A stretch of DNA of 64,000 nucleotides from an uncultured Vibrio sp. (GCA_947504195.1 CANNGN010000001.1:682001-746000), one strand, 5' to 3'. Shown: positions 17,550-25,497, numbered from the stretch's first letter. Numbers and translations are program-made. The notes: generated by a model not told the origin, from the letters alone.

Positions 17550-18728
17550 TTAGCTGCGCTCAACGATAAGTGCGGCCGCTTGGCCACCACCGATACACAA
17601 CGTTGCTAGTCCATATTGAGATTCACGCTTTTGCATCTCATGAAGCAGTGTTACAAGTACGCGAGCACCAGAACAACCGATTGGGTGTCCTATAGCGATT
17701 GCGCCGCCATTGACGTTTGTTTTTTCAGAATCAAGGCCTAGATCTGCACAAACAGACATTGCTTGAGCAGCAAATGCTTCGTTCGCTTCGATAAGGTCTA
17801 AATCGCTAACTGACAGTTCAGCACGCTTAAGGGCCAATTCAGTTGCGGGAACAGGAGCGTATCCCATAATTTCTGGAGCACAACCTGCTGTCGCTTGAGC
17901 TTTAATCGTTGCCATTGGTGTGAGACCAAGCTCTTGCGCTTTTTCTTTGGTCATCAGAACAACTGCCGCTGCACCATCATTGATACCAGAAGCATTTGCA
18001 GCTGTGACTGTACCGTCTTTCTTAAACGCTGGACGTGGTTTAGAAACCGTCTCCATTGAAGCTCCAAATTTCGGAAATTCATCGGTATCTACTACTGTAT
18101 CGCCACGGCGAGTGCTGATTGTATGTGGAGCGATTTCTGCCTTAAAGCGACCTGATGTGATAGCAGCTTCTGCACGATTTTGAGATTGAACCGCGAACGT
18201 ATCTTGAGCTTCGCGAGTAAACCCAAATTTCTCCGCCAAGTTTTCAGCCGTAATACCCATATGGTATCCACCAAAAGCATCGGTCAATCCGTCACGTAAC
18301 ATGGTATCAACCATCTTACCGTCGCCCATTTTAGTCCCGGCACGCATCCCTGACACAATGTGACCCGACTGAGACATTGACTCAGTCCCACCCGCTACGG
18401 CAATTTCAGCTTCGCCACAACGAATTTGGTTTGCTGCATCCATTACGGCTTTAAGTCCTGAACCACAAACCATAGAAACGACGTTTGCAGTACGGTCTGC
18501 TGGAATACCAGCATTAATAGCAACTTGACGAGCTGGGTTTTGGCCTAAACCAGCGTTTAACACATTACCAAAAACCAAAGTGTCAACTTGCTCTGGTTTA
18601 ACACCAGCGTCTTCAAGCGCTGCTGTTACCGCTGTTACACCTAAATCGACAGCGGACACACTGTTAAATGCGCCAAGAAATGCACCAACAGCTGTACGTT
18701 TTGCGCTGACAATGACTATGTCTTTCAT
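17550..18728 (-). CDS. Acetyl-CoA acetyltransferase (thiolase), 392 aa
   Basis: This is a biosynthetic/degradative thiolase that cleaves acetoacetyl-CoA to two acetyl-CoA. Family landmarks are all present: the nucleophilic Cys in NVVSMVCGSGLKAV, GGTESMSQ, NASGINDGAAAVVLM, EAFAAQ, NVNGGAIAIGHPIGCSGAR and the catalytic Cys in LCIGGGQAAALI. The start was set at 18728 because GAGG lies 7 bases upstream and the product then has the normal 392-residue length; the ATG at 18740 overlaps that ribosome binding site. In the proposed pathway it drains acetoacetyl-CoA from both the CoA-transferase and the BKACE enzyme. Confidence 0.92.
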   Translation of the reverse strand: MKDIVIVSAKRTAVGAFLGAFNSVSAVDLGVTAVTAALEDAGVKPEQVDTLVFGNVLNAGLGQNPARQVAINAGIPADRTANVVSMVCGSGLKAVMDAANQIRCGEAEIAVAGGTESMSQSGHIVSGMRAGTKMGDGKMVDTMLRDGLTDAFGGYHMGITAENLAEKFGFTREAQDTFAVQSQNRAEAAITSGRFKAEIAPHTISTRRGDTVVDTDEFPKFGASMETVSKPRPAFKKDGTVTAANASGINDGAAAVVLMTKEKAQELGLTPMATIKAQATAGCAPEIMGYAPVPATELALKRAELSVSDLDLIEANEAFAAQAMSVCADLGLDSEKTNVNGGAIAIGHPIGCSGARVLVTLLHEMQKRESQYGLATLCIGGGQAAALIVERS

Positions 18729-18876
18729 TTTACGCCTCATTTCATTAAACCAACCCGAATTCGCTTTACTCCGATTCGATTGGCCATAAAAAGAGAAACT
18801 TCATCGCTTAATTATTAAGTAGGTAGGCAACTATCAAATACAGCAAAGAAGTTTCAAATTTAAATTAACTATCTAA
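18729..18876. other. Longest gap inside the operon, with an inverted repeat
   Basis: GAAACTTC (18795-18802) and GAAGTTTC (18848-18855) are perfect 8-base complements separated by 45 bases. There is no U-tract, so this is not a classic terminator. It may form a processing or stabilising hairpin in the polycistronic mRNA, or mark a weak internal promoter before the thiolase-BKACE pair. Confidence 0.3.
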
Positions 18877-19848
18877 TTAGTGATCGCCGTATGGGTATAC
18901 GCGGTCTGTAACATCGTTTACATCGTCTTTATCAATAACAGCCATTAGACGAGTCATAGAACCATCGCCACAGTAAAGGTTCAGTGGAGCACCGATGATT
19001 GTGCAACGCTTACCAGCGATCTTAGCAACATTACCACCAACGTTTTCCCAGCCTACTTTACCGTTACCTAATAACAGTTTGTGACATGGTTCCCAAACAC
19101 CGTTACACATACCTTTTTCTTCTACTAAACCGTAAAGCTCTTGGTACGCTTCTTCGCCGTGAACTTCTTTATATAGTTCGCGATCAAAGTGAGCAAACTC
19201 TTCAATACCAAATTTCTCGATATATTCGTGACGTAGAGGAAGACCTGAGTAACCTTCTAGACCCATAGACAATTTACCAGCAAGTTTTTCGCCGATAGAT
19301 GTATGTAGAGGGTGGTCAAGTGCTTGTTGGTCAACGCCCAATGCTTTGATGTCGTGCTTCATACACCAGTGGCCAACAGATGCGCCTACACCAGTTGCGT
19401 AGTGGTAGTACTGTTTGCTGTCGTCCCAGATTTCACACATACCAGTGTAAATAATCACGATCATGTCTTTTAGTTCAGCGTGAGTTACACCTGTTTTAGC
19501 AAGTGCAGCATCCATGTGTTCTGCTTTGATTAGTGTCCACTGTTCAAGATCAGAAAGGTCTAAACATACCGCTGGACCACAATAAGCATTCAGATCCATT
19601 TCATGAGTATAACGAGCGCGGCGGCCGTCAAATTCAGTTTCAATTACGTGACGTGGAGAATCTGCGTGAGTACCACAGTGCATTGGCATTTTGAAGAACT
19701 GAGTTAATACGCCAGATTTCGCTAGACCGTGTGCACGAGTCACTTCTGGTTGTGGGAAGTAAGGCCACTGAGGTGACTGAGAACCAACAGGGTGAGAAAG
19801 GTCGACAATCACTTTACCTTCGAACGGGTTAACGTAGTTGTTACTCAT
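18877..19848 (-). CDS. Cyclase-family metal hydrolase, 323 aa; probable dihydrophloroglucinol cyclohydrolase
   Basis: This cytoplasmic hydrolase belongs to the cyclase/kynurenine-formamidase superfamily. The metal-binding signature HCGTHADSPRH lies near residue 60, an LDLSDL patch follows, and GVDQQALDHPLH occurs mid-protein. At 323 residues it is longer than typical kynurenine formamidases (about 210), with extra C-terminal sequence (GKRCTIIGAPLNLYCGDGSMTRLMAV). From memory, the enzyme that opens the dihydrophloroglucinol ring in Clostridium scatologenes belongs to this superfamily; that family assignment should be confirmed. In this operon it lies between the hydroxyacyl-type dehydrogenase and the thiolase, which is the right context for hydrolytic C-C ring opening to 3-hydroxy-5-oxohexanoate. 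TGGAGC precedes the ATG. Confidence 0.82.
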   Translation of the reverse strand: MSNNYVNPFEGKVIVDLSHPVGSQSPQWPYFPQPEVTRAHGLAKSGVLTQFFKMPMHCGTHADSPRHVIETEFDGRRARYTHEMDLNAYCGPAVCLDLSDLEQWTLIKAEHMDAALAKTGVTHAELKDMIVIIYTGMCEIWDDSKQYYHYATGVGASVGHWCMKHDIKALGVDQQALDHPLHTSIGEKLAGKLSMGLEGYSGLPLRHEYIEKFGIEEFAHFDRELYKEVHGEEAYQELYGLVEEKGMCNGVWEPCHKLLLGNGKVGWENVGGNVAKIAGKRCTIIGAPLNLYCGDGSMTRLMAVIDKDDVNDVTDRVYPYGDH

Positions 19849-19927
19849 TTTATTGCTCCAATGAATTATTCTTAATTAGATTTTACGTAGAATCAACGTA
19901 CCCAAAAATTGGGTACGTCATAGCGTG

Positions 19928-20881
19928 TTAAGCTTTCGCTTGTTTACGATATTTAGTTTGATCAATTAGGTACTTAAATAGATCATCTTTAGACTGTTTT
20001 GCTTCAGCTTCGGTCCACTTCTGGAAACCTTCACCTGTTTTAAAGCCTGATTTGCCTTCTTCAACAAGACGTTGCAATGTTTCACTAGGCTCTGTGCCTG
20101 AATACAAGTATTCAAACATATACTTATGGATGTTCAGGCTAAGTTCCGTTGACACCATGTCCGCATTTTCAAATGGGGCAAGTTGAGGAACACGGAACCC
20201 AAATGAATTTTTAATACATTCATCGATGGTTTTTGCATCAGCAATGCCGGCATCTAACATATAGAAAGCTTCACGCCACAACGCATGCTGCAGACGGTTA
20301 GCTAAGAAACCAGGTACATCTTTTTTACATTCTGCTGGTGCTTTACCACAATCGGTGAGCAAGTCCATACAAACATCAATAGCTTCATCACTCGTCGCTT
20401 CAGTACGAATAACTTCAACTAATGGAATAAGTACCGCTGGGTTCCAAAAGTGCATACCCACAACGCGATCTTTTTTCTCTACAACTTCAGCTATCTCAGT
20501 AATAGATTTCACAGATGTACCCGATGCAAAAATACACTCTGGGCTTGCGTGCGCTTCCATTTCTTTGAACGTTGCGTGCTTGATATCCATAACTTCTGGT
20601 ACAGATTCAAAAATAAGATCAGCGTTAGAATATGCTTCAATCGCATCAGCTGTAATCGTAACTTTATCAAGAATGTTATGTTTTTGGTCAGCATCAAGCA
20701 GGCCTTCACGAATGAACATATCTAATTGAGATGCCATATCTTCGTGAACAGAACAATTTGCAACGTTACGTGTTTTAATCGTGACATTACGGCCGCCCGC
20801 TGCAAAGATTTGCGCAATTCCCACGCCCATCATTCCAGATCCGCCAGCTATCGTAATATTTTTAATGTCAGTGTGTTTCAT
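19928..20881 (-). CDS. 3-hydroxyacyl-CoA-dehydrogenase-like enzyme, 317 aa; probable 3-hydroxy-5-oxohexanoate dehydrogenase
   Basis: The protein has an N-terminal Rossmann fold (ITIAGGSGMMGVGIAQIFAAGG, residues about 9-30), the catalytic-domain HFWNPA motif, VPGFLANRLQHALWREA, and the C-terminal helical domain (about 185-300; GFRVPQLAPFENAD, GKSGFKTGEGFQKW). Length and order match 3-hydroxybutyryl-CoA dehydrogenase and L-carnitine dehydrogenase relatives. The glycine motif is GGSGMMG rather than the usual GxGxMG pattern, a small deviation. Placed between the SDR and cyclase genes, it is best explained as the NAD-dependent dehydrogenase that oxidises ring-opened (S)-3-hydroxy-5-oxohexanoate to triacetate. 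Carnitine dehydrogenase is the main alternative. AAAGGTG lies upstream of the ATG. Confidence 0.85.
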   Translation of the reverse strand: MKHTDIKNITIAGGSGMMGVGIAQIFAAGGRNVTIKTRNVANCSVHEDMASQLDMFIREGLLDADQKHNILDKVTITADAIEAYSNADLIFESVPEVMDIKHATFKEMEAHASPECIFASGTSVKSITEIAEVVEKKDRVVGMHFWNPAVLIPLVEVIRTEATSDEAIDVCMDLLTDCGKAPAECKKDVPGFLANRLQHALWREAFYMLDAGIADAKTIDECIKNSFGFRVPQLAPFENADMVSTELSLNIHKYMFEYLYSGTEPSETLQRLVEEGKSGFKTGEGFQKWTEAEAKQSKDDLFKYLIDQTKYRKQAKA

Positions 20882-20923
20882 AATTCACCTTTCGTAAATT
20901 TCAGGAGGACAACCAGCAAGCAA

Positions 20924-21739
20924 TTAACCCGCTGTACAGCCACCGTCTACGTAGACAATTTGACCGTTAATAAAGTCAGATGCATCAGATGCGAGGAAAA
21001 GAACCAAACCAAACATGTCTTTAGTTTCAGCAACACGTCCCATTGGTAAGCGAGCTAGGAAAGGAGCAATACGCGCTGGATCTTCACAGATTTCTTGAGT
21101 TAATGGGGACTTAATCAATGTTGGTGCGATTGCGTTTACATTGATGCGGAAACCTTCTTTCACACCTTTGATTGACCATTCTGTAGACAATTGCTTAGTG
21201 ATTGAATCAACAGCGGCTTTAGATGCAGAGTACGCAGAGTATCCATCTGGGTGACCACAGAATCCACGAACACTTGATGTGTTGATGATTTTGCCTTGGC
21301 CTTTTTTCATGAAGTACTTACCAAAAACTTGGCAAGGAACAAGAGTACCAGTAACATTCACGCTCAATACTTGTTCGAATTTGTCTGCAGGCATTTCTCC
21401 AGCTGGAGCACGGAATGCCATGCCAGCATTGTTAATTAAAATATCGATACGGCCGTACATTTCATCAACTTGATCTACGATAGCTTGCTGTGCTTCAACA
21501 CTTGTTACGTCACCAGAAATAGCAGTACATACACCACCTACTTCTTCAACTGACTTTACAGTTTCTAGCAGTGTTTCCATTTTACGAGCAGTTACAACAA
21601 CTTTCGCGCCATGTAAAGCAAATGCTTGAGCGTATGCTGCGCCTAATGTGCCGTTACCACCAGTAATAACAACAACGCGGTCGGTAAGATCGAAACAGTT
21701 TTTTGCGAAGTCGTTATCCCATGTTTTTGTCATGACCAT
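20924..21739 (-). CDS. SDR family oxidoreductase, 271 aa; probable phloroglucinol reductase
   Basis: This is a classical short-chain dehydrogenase. The cofactor motif is GGNGTLGAAYAQAF, NNAG lies in ILINNAGMAF, the catalytic Ser is in NTSSVRG, the Tyr-Lys pair is in YSAYSASK, and the C-terminus is DFINGQIVYVDGG. ARKMETL after the second strand suggests NADPH preference. Reported phloroglucinol reductases are NADPH-dependent SDR enzymes that dearomatise phloroglucinol to dihydrophloroglucinol; the rest of this operon fits that role. Many SDRs reduce keto acids or sugars, so the specific activity is inferred from context. AAGG lies 8 bases before ATG 21739; an alternative start is Met3. Confidence 0.85.
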   Translation of the reverse strand: MVMTKTWDNDFAKNCFDLTDRVVVITGGNGTLGAAYAQAFALHGAKVVVTARKMETLLETVKSVEEVGGVCTAISGDVTSVEAQQAIVDQVDEMYGRIDILINNAGMAFRAPAGEMPADKFEQVLSVNVTGTLVPCQVFGKYFMKKGQGKIINTSSVRGFCGHPDGYSAYSASKAAVDSITKQLSTEWSIKGVKEGFRINVNAIAPTLIKSPLTQEICEDPARIAPFLARLPMGRVAETKDMFGLVLFLASDASDFINGQIVYVDGGCTAG

Positions 21740-21802
21740 TATTCTGTACCTTCTAATATTTTTAAATTTAATTTATTAATCTGTTGTGTTGCTTAATAAC
21801 TT

Positions 21803-22156
21803 TTACGCTGCGGTAATTGTGACGAGAACCTTAGCAACAGTGCCACCACTCACCCACATTTTGCGCTGTTCATTTGGCAGCATGGAGATTGAATCAAGTG
21901 GCCCTGCAACAAAGGTTTCACCCGCTTCGTTTTCCACTGTGATTTCACCTTCGATAACAAAATAGGTTTTTTCAGTCTCACATCCGAATGTGCCTTCGGC
22001 GTATTGCCACTCAGCGCCACCATCAGCTTCAAAAATTGAAAGACCTTGCCAAAACTTAGCTAGGCCAGTTTCTGGACCCTGAATTTTTTGACAAGCAACA
22101 TTAAAATGCGCTGGTGGTTGATATTCAGATACGTCTTTAGCTTGAACGAGTTTCAT
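21803..22156 (-). CDS. Small cupin protein, 117 aa, role unknown
   Basis: This is a single-domain cupin related by pattern to the EutQ/ureidoglycine-aminohydrolase cupin_3 group: GGAEWQYAEGTFGC, EKTYFVIEGEITVENEAGETFVAGPLDSI, then LPNEQRKMWVSG. The usual His-rich cupin metal motif is reduced, so it may not bind metal in the normal way. Its start codon overlaps the CoA-transferase B stop (TAATG), so it is cotranslated and clearly part of the pathway unit. It could be a tautomerase-like or binding protein for a cyclic diketone, or a sensor; nothing in the sequence decides. Confidence 0.75.
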   Translation of the reverse strand: MKLVQAKDVSEYQPPAHFNVACQKIQGPETGLAKFWQGLSIFEADGGAEWQYAEGTFGCETEKTYFVIEGEITVENEAGETFVAGPLDSISMLPNEQRKMWVSGGTVAKVLVTITAA

Positions 22157-22812
22157 TATTCTTCTCCAAATATTTCAATTGATTCAGGTATGATTAATTC
22201 AGTACCTGTTCGGTCAATAACTTCTTCAACGGTTGTGTTGTAAGCAATCTCTTTAAGTACTAGGCCAGCTTCAGTTGGTTCGATAACTGCCAGCTCGGTA
22301 ACAATTAGATGAACACACTTGGCTGCAGTGAGTGGTAAGGTGCACTCTTCAAGAATTTTAGGCTCGCCATTTTTGTTGCAGTGAGTCATCATAATAATGA
22401 CGCGCTTAGCCCCGCTTACTAAATCCATCGCGCCGCCCATTCCAGCGACCATCTTTTTAGGAATCATGTAGTTTGCAAGGTTGCCTTCGCGGTCAACTTC
22501 CATCGCGCCAAGAACGGTTGCATCAACATGACCACCGCGAATTAAAGTAAATGAGAATGTTGAGTCAAAATAAGCAGCACCTTCAACAGCGGTCACAGGT
22601 GTTCCACCAGCATTAGTCAGGTCCCAATCTTCTTCACCTTCAGCAGGCGTCGCATCGAGGCCGACCATACCGTTTTCAGATTGGAAGACTACGTGTTTAT
22701 CAGCGGGTACAAAATCCGCAACTGATGTTGGCATTCCGATGCCTAAATTTACTAAATCACCAATGTTCAGCTCTTGAGCAACACGTTTAGCAATCATATC
22801 TTTCATGGACAT
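22156..22812 (-). CDS. atoA: 3-oxoacid (acetoacetate) CoA-transferase subunit B, 218 aa
   Basis: This beta subunit of a class I CoA-transferase has the catalytic Glu in SENGMVG (about residue 50) and the family landmarks NLGIGMPTSVADFVP, RGGHVDATVLGAMEVDREGNLAN and GGAMDLVSGAKRVIIMMTHC; its length is typical. The Glu forms the CoA thioester that moves CoA onto acetoacetate. It follows subunit A by 5 bases. In the proposed route it activates the free acetoacetate released by the BKACE reaction. The symbol atoA is used by analogy with the E. coli acetoacetate enzyme; butyrate- or succinate-dependent relatives have the same motifs. Confidence 0.92.
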   Translation of the reverse strand: MSMKDMIAKRVAQELNIGDLVNLGIGMPTSVADFVPADKHVVFQSENGMVGLDATPAEGEEDWDLTNAGGTPVTAVEGAAYFDSTFSFTLIRGGHVDATVLGAMEVDREGNLANYMIPKKMVAGMGGAMDLVSGAKRVIIMMTHCNKNGEPKILEECTLPLTAAKCVHLIVTELAVIEPTEAGLVLKEIAYNTTVEEVIDRTGTELIIPESIEIFGEE

Positions 22813-22817
22813 ATCAA

Positions 22818-23468
22818 TTACCTCACGATGAAATCAATTAAAACTGAAGGAAGAGAGAAGTTATTTGGATCAACTTCGTTAGGTTCTGCGATTTGGTCAG
22901 GTTCAACCATGACAAGCTCGGCAGCGGTTGCCATTACTGGATTAAAGTTCGCAGTTGTTTTATTAAATGACGTGTTTCCATAAACATCAGTCAAACTTGA
23001 CTTTAGAAGCGCCACATCGGCTTTAATTGGCTCTTCAAGTAAATATTCTTGACCATTAACCGTAACTTTTTGCTTACCTTCTTCGACAAGAGTATGAAGG
23101 CCTGTTTTGGTCAAAACACCACCAAGGCCCGCTCCAGCAGATCGTATTTGCTCGGCGAGCGTACCTTGTGGGACCAGATCAACTTCCATTTCACCAGCAT
23201 TCATTTTCTGACCAGCAATACGGTTCAGTCCAATATGAGAAGCAACCAAGCGCGACACTTGACCATTTTCAATTAACTTACCAACGCCTTTACCAGGCAA
23301 GCCTGCATCGTTGCAAATAATCGTTAGGTTTTTCACGCCAGAGTCAGCAACGGCATTGACTAACGCTTCTGGAGTACCTATTGTCATAAATCCGCCGACC
23401 ATAACAGTCATGCCATCTTCGACTTTTGCAGCGGCTTCTTTGGGGGATAAAATATCTTTCCTGAGCAT
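22818..23468 (-). CDS. atoD: 3-oxoacid (acetoacetate) CoA-transferase subunit A, 216 aa
   Basis: This alpha subunit of a class I CoA-transferase is the first gene of the catabolic operon. Landmarks: VGGFMTIGTPEALVNAVADSGVKNLTIICNDAG, then VSHIG-like (VASHIGLN), PQGTLAEQIRSAGAGLGGVLT, and ADVALLKSSLTDVYGN. It forms the heteromeric enzyme with the next gene. The operon promoter must lie in 23469-23700, where no clear sigma-54 element was found. The symbol follows E. coli usage. Confidence 0.92.
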   Translation of the reverse strand: MLRKDILSPKEAAAKVEDGMTVMVGGFMTIGTPEALVNAVADSGVKNLTIICNDAGLPGKGVGKLIENGQVSRLVASHIGLNRIAGQKMNAGEMEVDLVPQGTLAEQIRSAGAGLGGVLTKTGLHTLVEEGKQKVTVNGQEYLLEEPIKADVALLKSSLTDVYGNTSFNKTTANFNPVMATAAELVMVEPDQIAEPNEVDPNNFSLPSVLIDFIVR

Positions 23469-23974
23469 TGTAAGAATTCTCTTCTTGTTTCAACTGCAAC
23501 AAACTCTACTCCGATTGAAACAACTCAGAACAGCAAAAATAAGATCGAACATCCTATTTATGAAATGAAGCTCATGATATTGGTCACAAAAATCATTCTC
23601 AGTGACGAAATATCACGATATGAAGACTGTTTTTCCCACCAGTGAAACGAGCAGCTGTCATTTATGAAATATTGATCGAATTATTCGTGCGCTAGGTCAA
23701 CTTTCATTACCTGATTACAATTTCACCTATATACACATATAAACAAAGGTTTAAAAATTCTTAGGGAAATTATGAAAAGTTGGCTGTTTGTGTAGTTAAA
23801 TACGAAATTCGGGATAGGAATTAATCAAGCAACAATGTATTTTTTGCGTTGCTGGGTTTAGCACTCAACCAAAAAAGACATCTATTTATTATTCATATCT
23901 GATAAGTTAACAGTTATATGGTCGATGCGCGCTCACACCGAAGAGCTTCAAAAATTCTTAGCAAGGAGAACTCC
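23469..23974. other. Divergent intergenic region between the catabolic operon and the FAH gene
   Basis: About 500 bases with promoters in both directions and no convincing ORF. It holds GATAT-type half-sites around 23573-23622 (for example TCATGATATT and ATATCACGATATGA), which loosely recall the palindromes upstream of the sigma-54 activator gene; this resemblance is weak. GTCAC...GTGAC arms occur at about 23583-23605, as a LysR-type site might, but with a long spacer. Confidence 0.35.
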
Positions 23975-24790
23975 ATGGCAAGATATCTGTTCTTTATTAC
24001 ATTATTACTCGCTGGTACTGTCCAAGCGGCACCAGAGCAATATGTTCGCTACCAATACCAACAAAACACTTATTATGGAAAAGTAGAAGGGATTTCAATC
24101 CAACCGATAATCGGTGATATTTTTTCTGAATATACTTTGAGTAGTAAACCACTATCGTTCCAAGACGTTGAACTTTTACTTCCAACAGAGCCAGAAAAAG
24201 TCTTTGCCGTAGGTATGAACTTCGCCAGCCACCTCTCCTCTCCTTCTGAACAAGCACCGCCACTGTTTCTCAAGTTGCCTTCATCGCTGATTTTATCGGG
24301 TAAAACTATCGACGTGCCTAAAGACGCTCACAACTTACATTTCGAAGGTGAGCTTGTTTTGGTTATCGGCCGAGAAGCTAGAAATGTCTCAGAAGCCAAT
24401 GCAAAAGATTATGTATTTGGCGTAACGGTAGGTAACGATTTAACCGAACGGAGTTGGCAATCTCAAGACTTGCAGTGGATGAGAGCGAAAGCCAGTGATG
24501 GTTTTGGGCCACTGGCGAATACGATTACCCGCGGGATCGACTATGAAAATGTCGTATTAACCACACGTTTAAACAATGAAGTGGTTCAACAAGAGAGTAC
24601 TCGATTTATGATTCACAGCGTAAGTAAAGTCGTCAGCTATCTTAGTCACTATTTTACCCTAAAGCCCGGAGACTTAATATTTATGGGGACACCGGGACGA
24701 ACGCAAGCTCTTTCTGATGGCGATATAGTATCAGTCGCTATTGAAGATGTGGGGATAGTGGAAAACCAGATTCACTTTACTTCTGATTAA
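23975..24790 (+). CDS. Exported fumarylacetoacetate-hydrolase-family protein, 271 aa
   Basis: The catalytic domain is FAH-like: VFAVGMNFASH early, then HFEGELVLVIGREARNVSEANAKDYVFG with the Glu pair of the metal site, VTVGNDLTERSWQ, KASDGFGPLAN and LKPGDLIFMGTPG. Such enzymes hydrolyse C-C bonds in, or decarboxylate, beta-diketo acids. Unusually, the protein begins with a clear cleavable signal peptide (MARYLFFITLLLAGTVQA), so it should act in the periplasm, whereas FAH enzymes are normally cytoplasmic. The start was set at 23975 because GGAG lies 6 bases upstream; the longer frame to 23918 lacks a site. It faces away from the catabolic operon and may cleave a secreted or imported diketone. 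Substrate unknown. Confidence 0.85.
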   Translation: MARYLFFITLLLAGTVQAAPEQYVRYQYQQNTYYGKVEGISIQPIIGDIFSEYTLSSKPLSFQDVELLLPTEPEKVFAVGMNFASHLSSPSEQAPPLFLKLPSSLILSGKTIDVPKDAHNLHFEGELVLVIGREARNVSEANAKDYVFGVTVGNDLTERSWQSQDLQWMRAKASDGFGPLANTITRGIDYENVVLTTRLNNEVVQQESTRFMIHSVSKVVSYLSHYFTLKPGDLIFMGTPGRTQALSDGDIVSVAIEDVGIVENQIHFTSD

Positions 24791-24794
24791 ACGT

Positions 24795-24816
24795 TAACAA
24801 TCGTTCCAGATTGTTA
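24795..24816. other. AT-rich inverted repeat after the FAH gene
   Basis: TAACAATC (24795-24802) and GATTGTTA (24809-24816) form an 8-bp stem with a six-base loop just after the FAH stop codon. With only two G-C pairs and no U-tract it is a poor terminator; it may be a protein-binding site or have no role. Confidence 0.3.
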
Positions 24817-24948
24817 AAATTCACTCATCACTTAAAACACAATTACCACAGAAGTAAAACGCCATTAACATTATGGAAATAGCAAATTTGATCTAAAGCT
24901 CATAACAACCACAAAGAGTAAGTATTTGATTGTAATTGCTTCTTAATT

Positions 24949-24969
24949 TTAGTTTCCTAGGGAAACGAA
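24949..24969. promoter_or_regulatory. MarR operator, site 1
   Basis: This is an imperfect palindrome, TTAGTTTCCT and GGGAAACGAA around a central A, 21 bases before the MarR start codon. It shares sequence and symmetry with a second site at 25444-25464 upstream of the flavoprotein operon, and no other copy was noticed in the window. Two matching palindromes flanking a MarR gene are the usual layout for autoregulation plus control of the adjacent operon. Confidence 0.65.
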
Positions 24970-24989
24970 ATTTACCAAATTTAAGATTG

Positions 24990-25430
24990 ATGATGAAAAA
25001 GTGTTACACAAGCGATTGCCCTCTCAACCTCACAGGTGTCGTTCATAAGCATTTAAAAGAAGGTTTGGCAAAACGAGTTCGTGAGCAAGGCCTTAATGTT
25101 TCAAGCCAACAGCTTCACTTACTGTTGTACTTGTTTGAAGAAGACGGACTGAGTCAAAAACGTTTATCCGAACTGACAAAAATGAATAAAATTTCGGTCG
25201 TCAAAGCTCTGAATTTACTCGAGATGAACAACCTAGCAATACGAGTCCAACGCAGTGATGACCAGCGAAATAAGGACGTATTTTTAACACCTGAAGGTCA
25301 CAAAATACGAGCCATAGTCCACAGAACCATTGATGAACATAAAGATAGCGTATTTAAAGGCATCAGCGCAGAAGAAGCTGAAGCCTTTAAATCAACATTA
25401 AAAAAGATGATTAACAACGTAACAAACTAA
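24990..25430 (+). CDS. MarR-family regulator, about 146 aa
   Basis: This winged-helix repressor or activator shows the MarR pattern: helices up to residue 60, recognition region LSQKRLSELTKMNKISVVKALNLLEMNNLAIRVQRSDDQRNKDVFLTPEG (about 60-110), then a dimerising helix. It starts at ATG 24990 or 24993 (MMKKCYTSDCP); the frame is open further upstream to 24936 but that would run through the putative operator. Cys residues at the N-terminus (KKCYTSDC) could be redox-sensitive, which is speculative. Matching palindromes before this gene and before the downstream flavoprotein gene suggest it controls both. MarR proteins of this kind often bind phenolic ligands, which would suit the cluster. Confidence 0.85.
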   Translation: MMKKCYTSDCPLNLTGVVHKHLKEGLAKRVREQGLNVSSQQLHLLLYLFEEDGLSQKRLSELTKMNKISVVKALNLLEMNNLAIRVQRSDDQRNKDVFLTPEGHKIRAIVHRTIDEHKDSVFKGISAEEAEAFKSTLKKMINNVTN

Positions 25431-25443
25431 AAATTTTGCCCAA

Positions 25444-25464
25444 TTAGTTACCCTGGGCAACTAA
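25444..25464. promoter_or_regulatory. MarR operator, site 2
   Basis: TTAGTTACCC and GGGCAACTAA around a central T: nine of ten arm positions are symmetric. It lies 34 bases before the flavoprotein start codon and matches site 1 in outline (TTAGTT.CC...GG..AAC.AA). It probably lets the MarR protein control the two-gene flavoprotein operon. Confidence 0.68.
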
Positions 25465-25497
25465 ATTACAAATATAAATAGTATTGGAGCACGAGCA

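Noticed and set aside
16586..20881. Carnitine catabolism (carnitine dehydrogenase plus dehydrocarnitine-cleaving BKACE)
   Set aside because: Those two families fit, but there is no betainyl-CoA thioesterase or betaine gene, while the cyclase-family hydrolase, the SDR and a nearby transhydroxylase are better explained by phloroglucinol.
23469..23620. Sigma-54 promoter for the catabolic operon
   Set aside because: No GG-N10-GC element with matching flanks was found; control by the LysR protein or another factor is more likely.
23573..23622. Copies of the TGATATATCA palindromes upstream of the catabolic operon
   Set aside because: Only half-site-like GATAT sequences occur; the AT-rich background gives these often.
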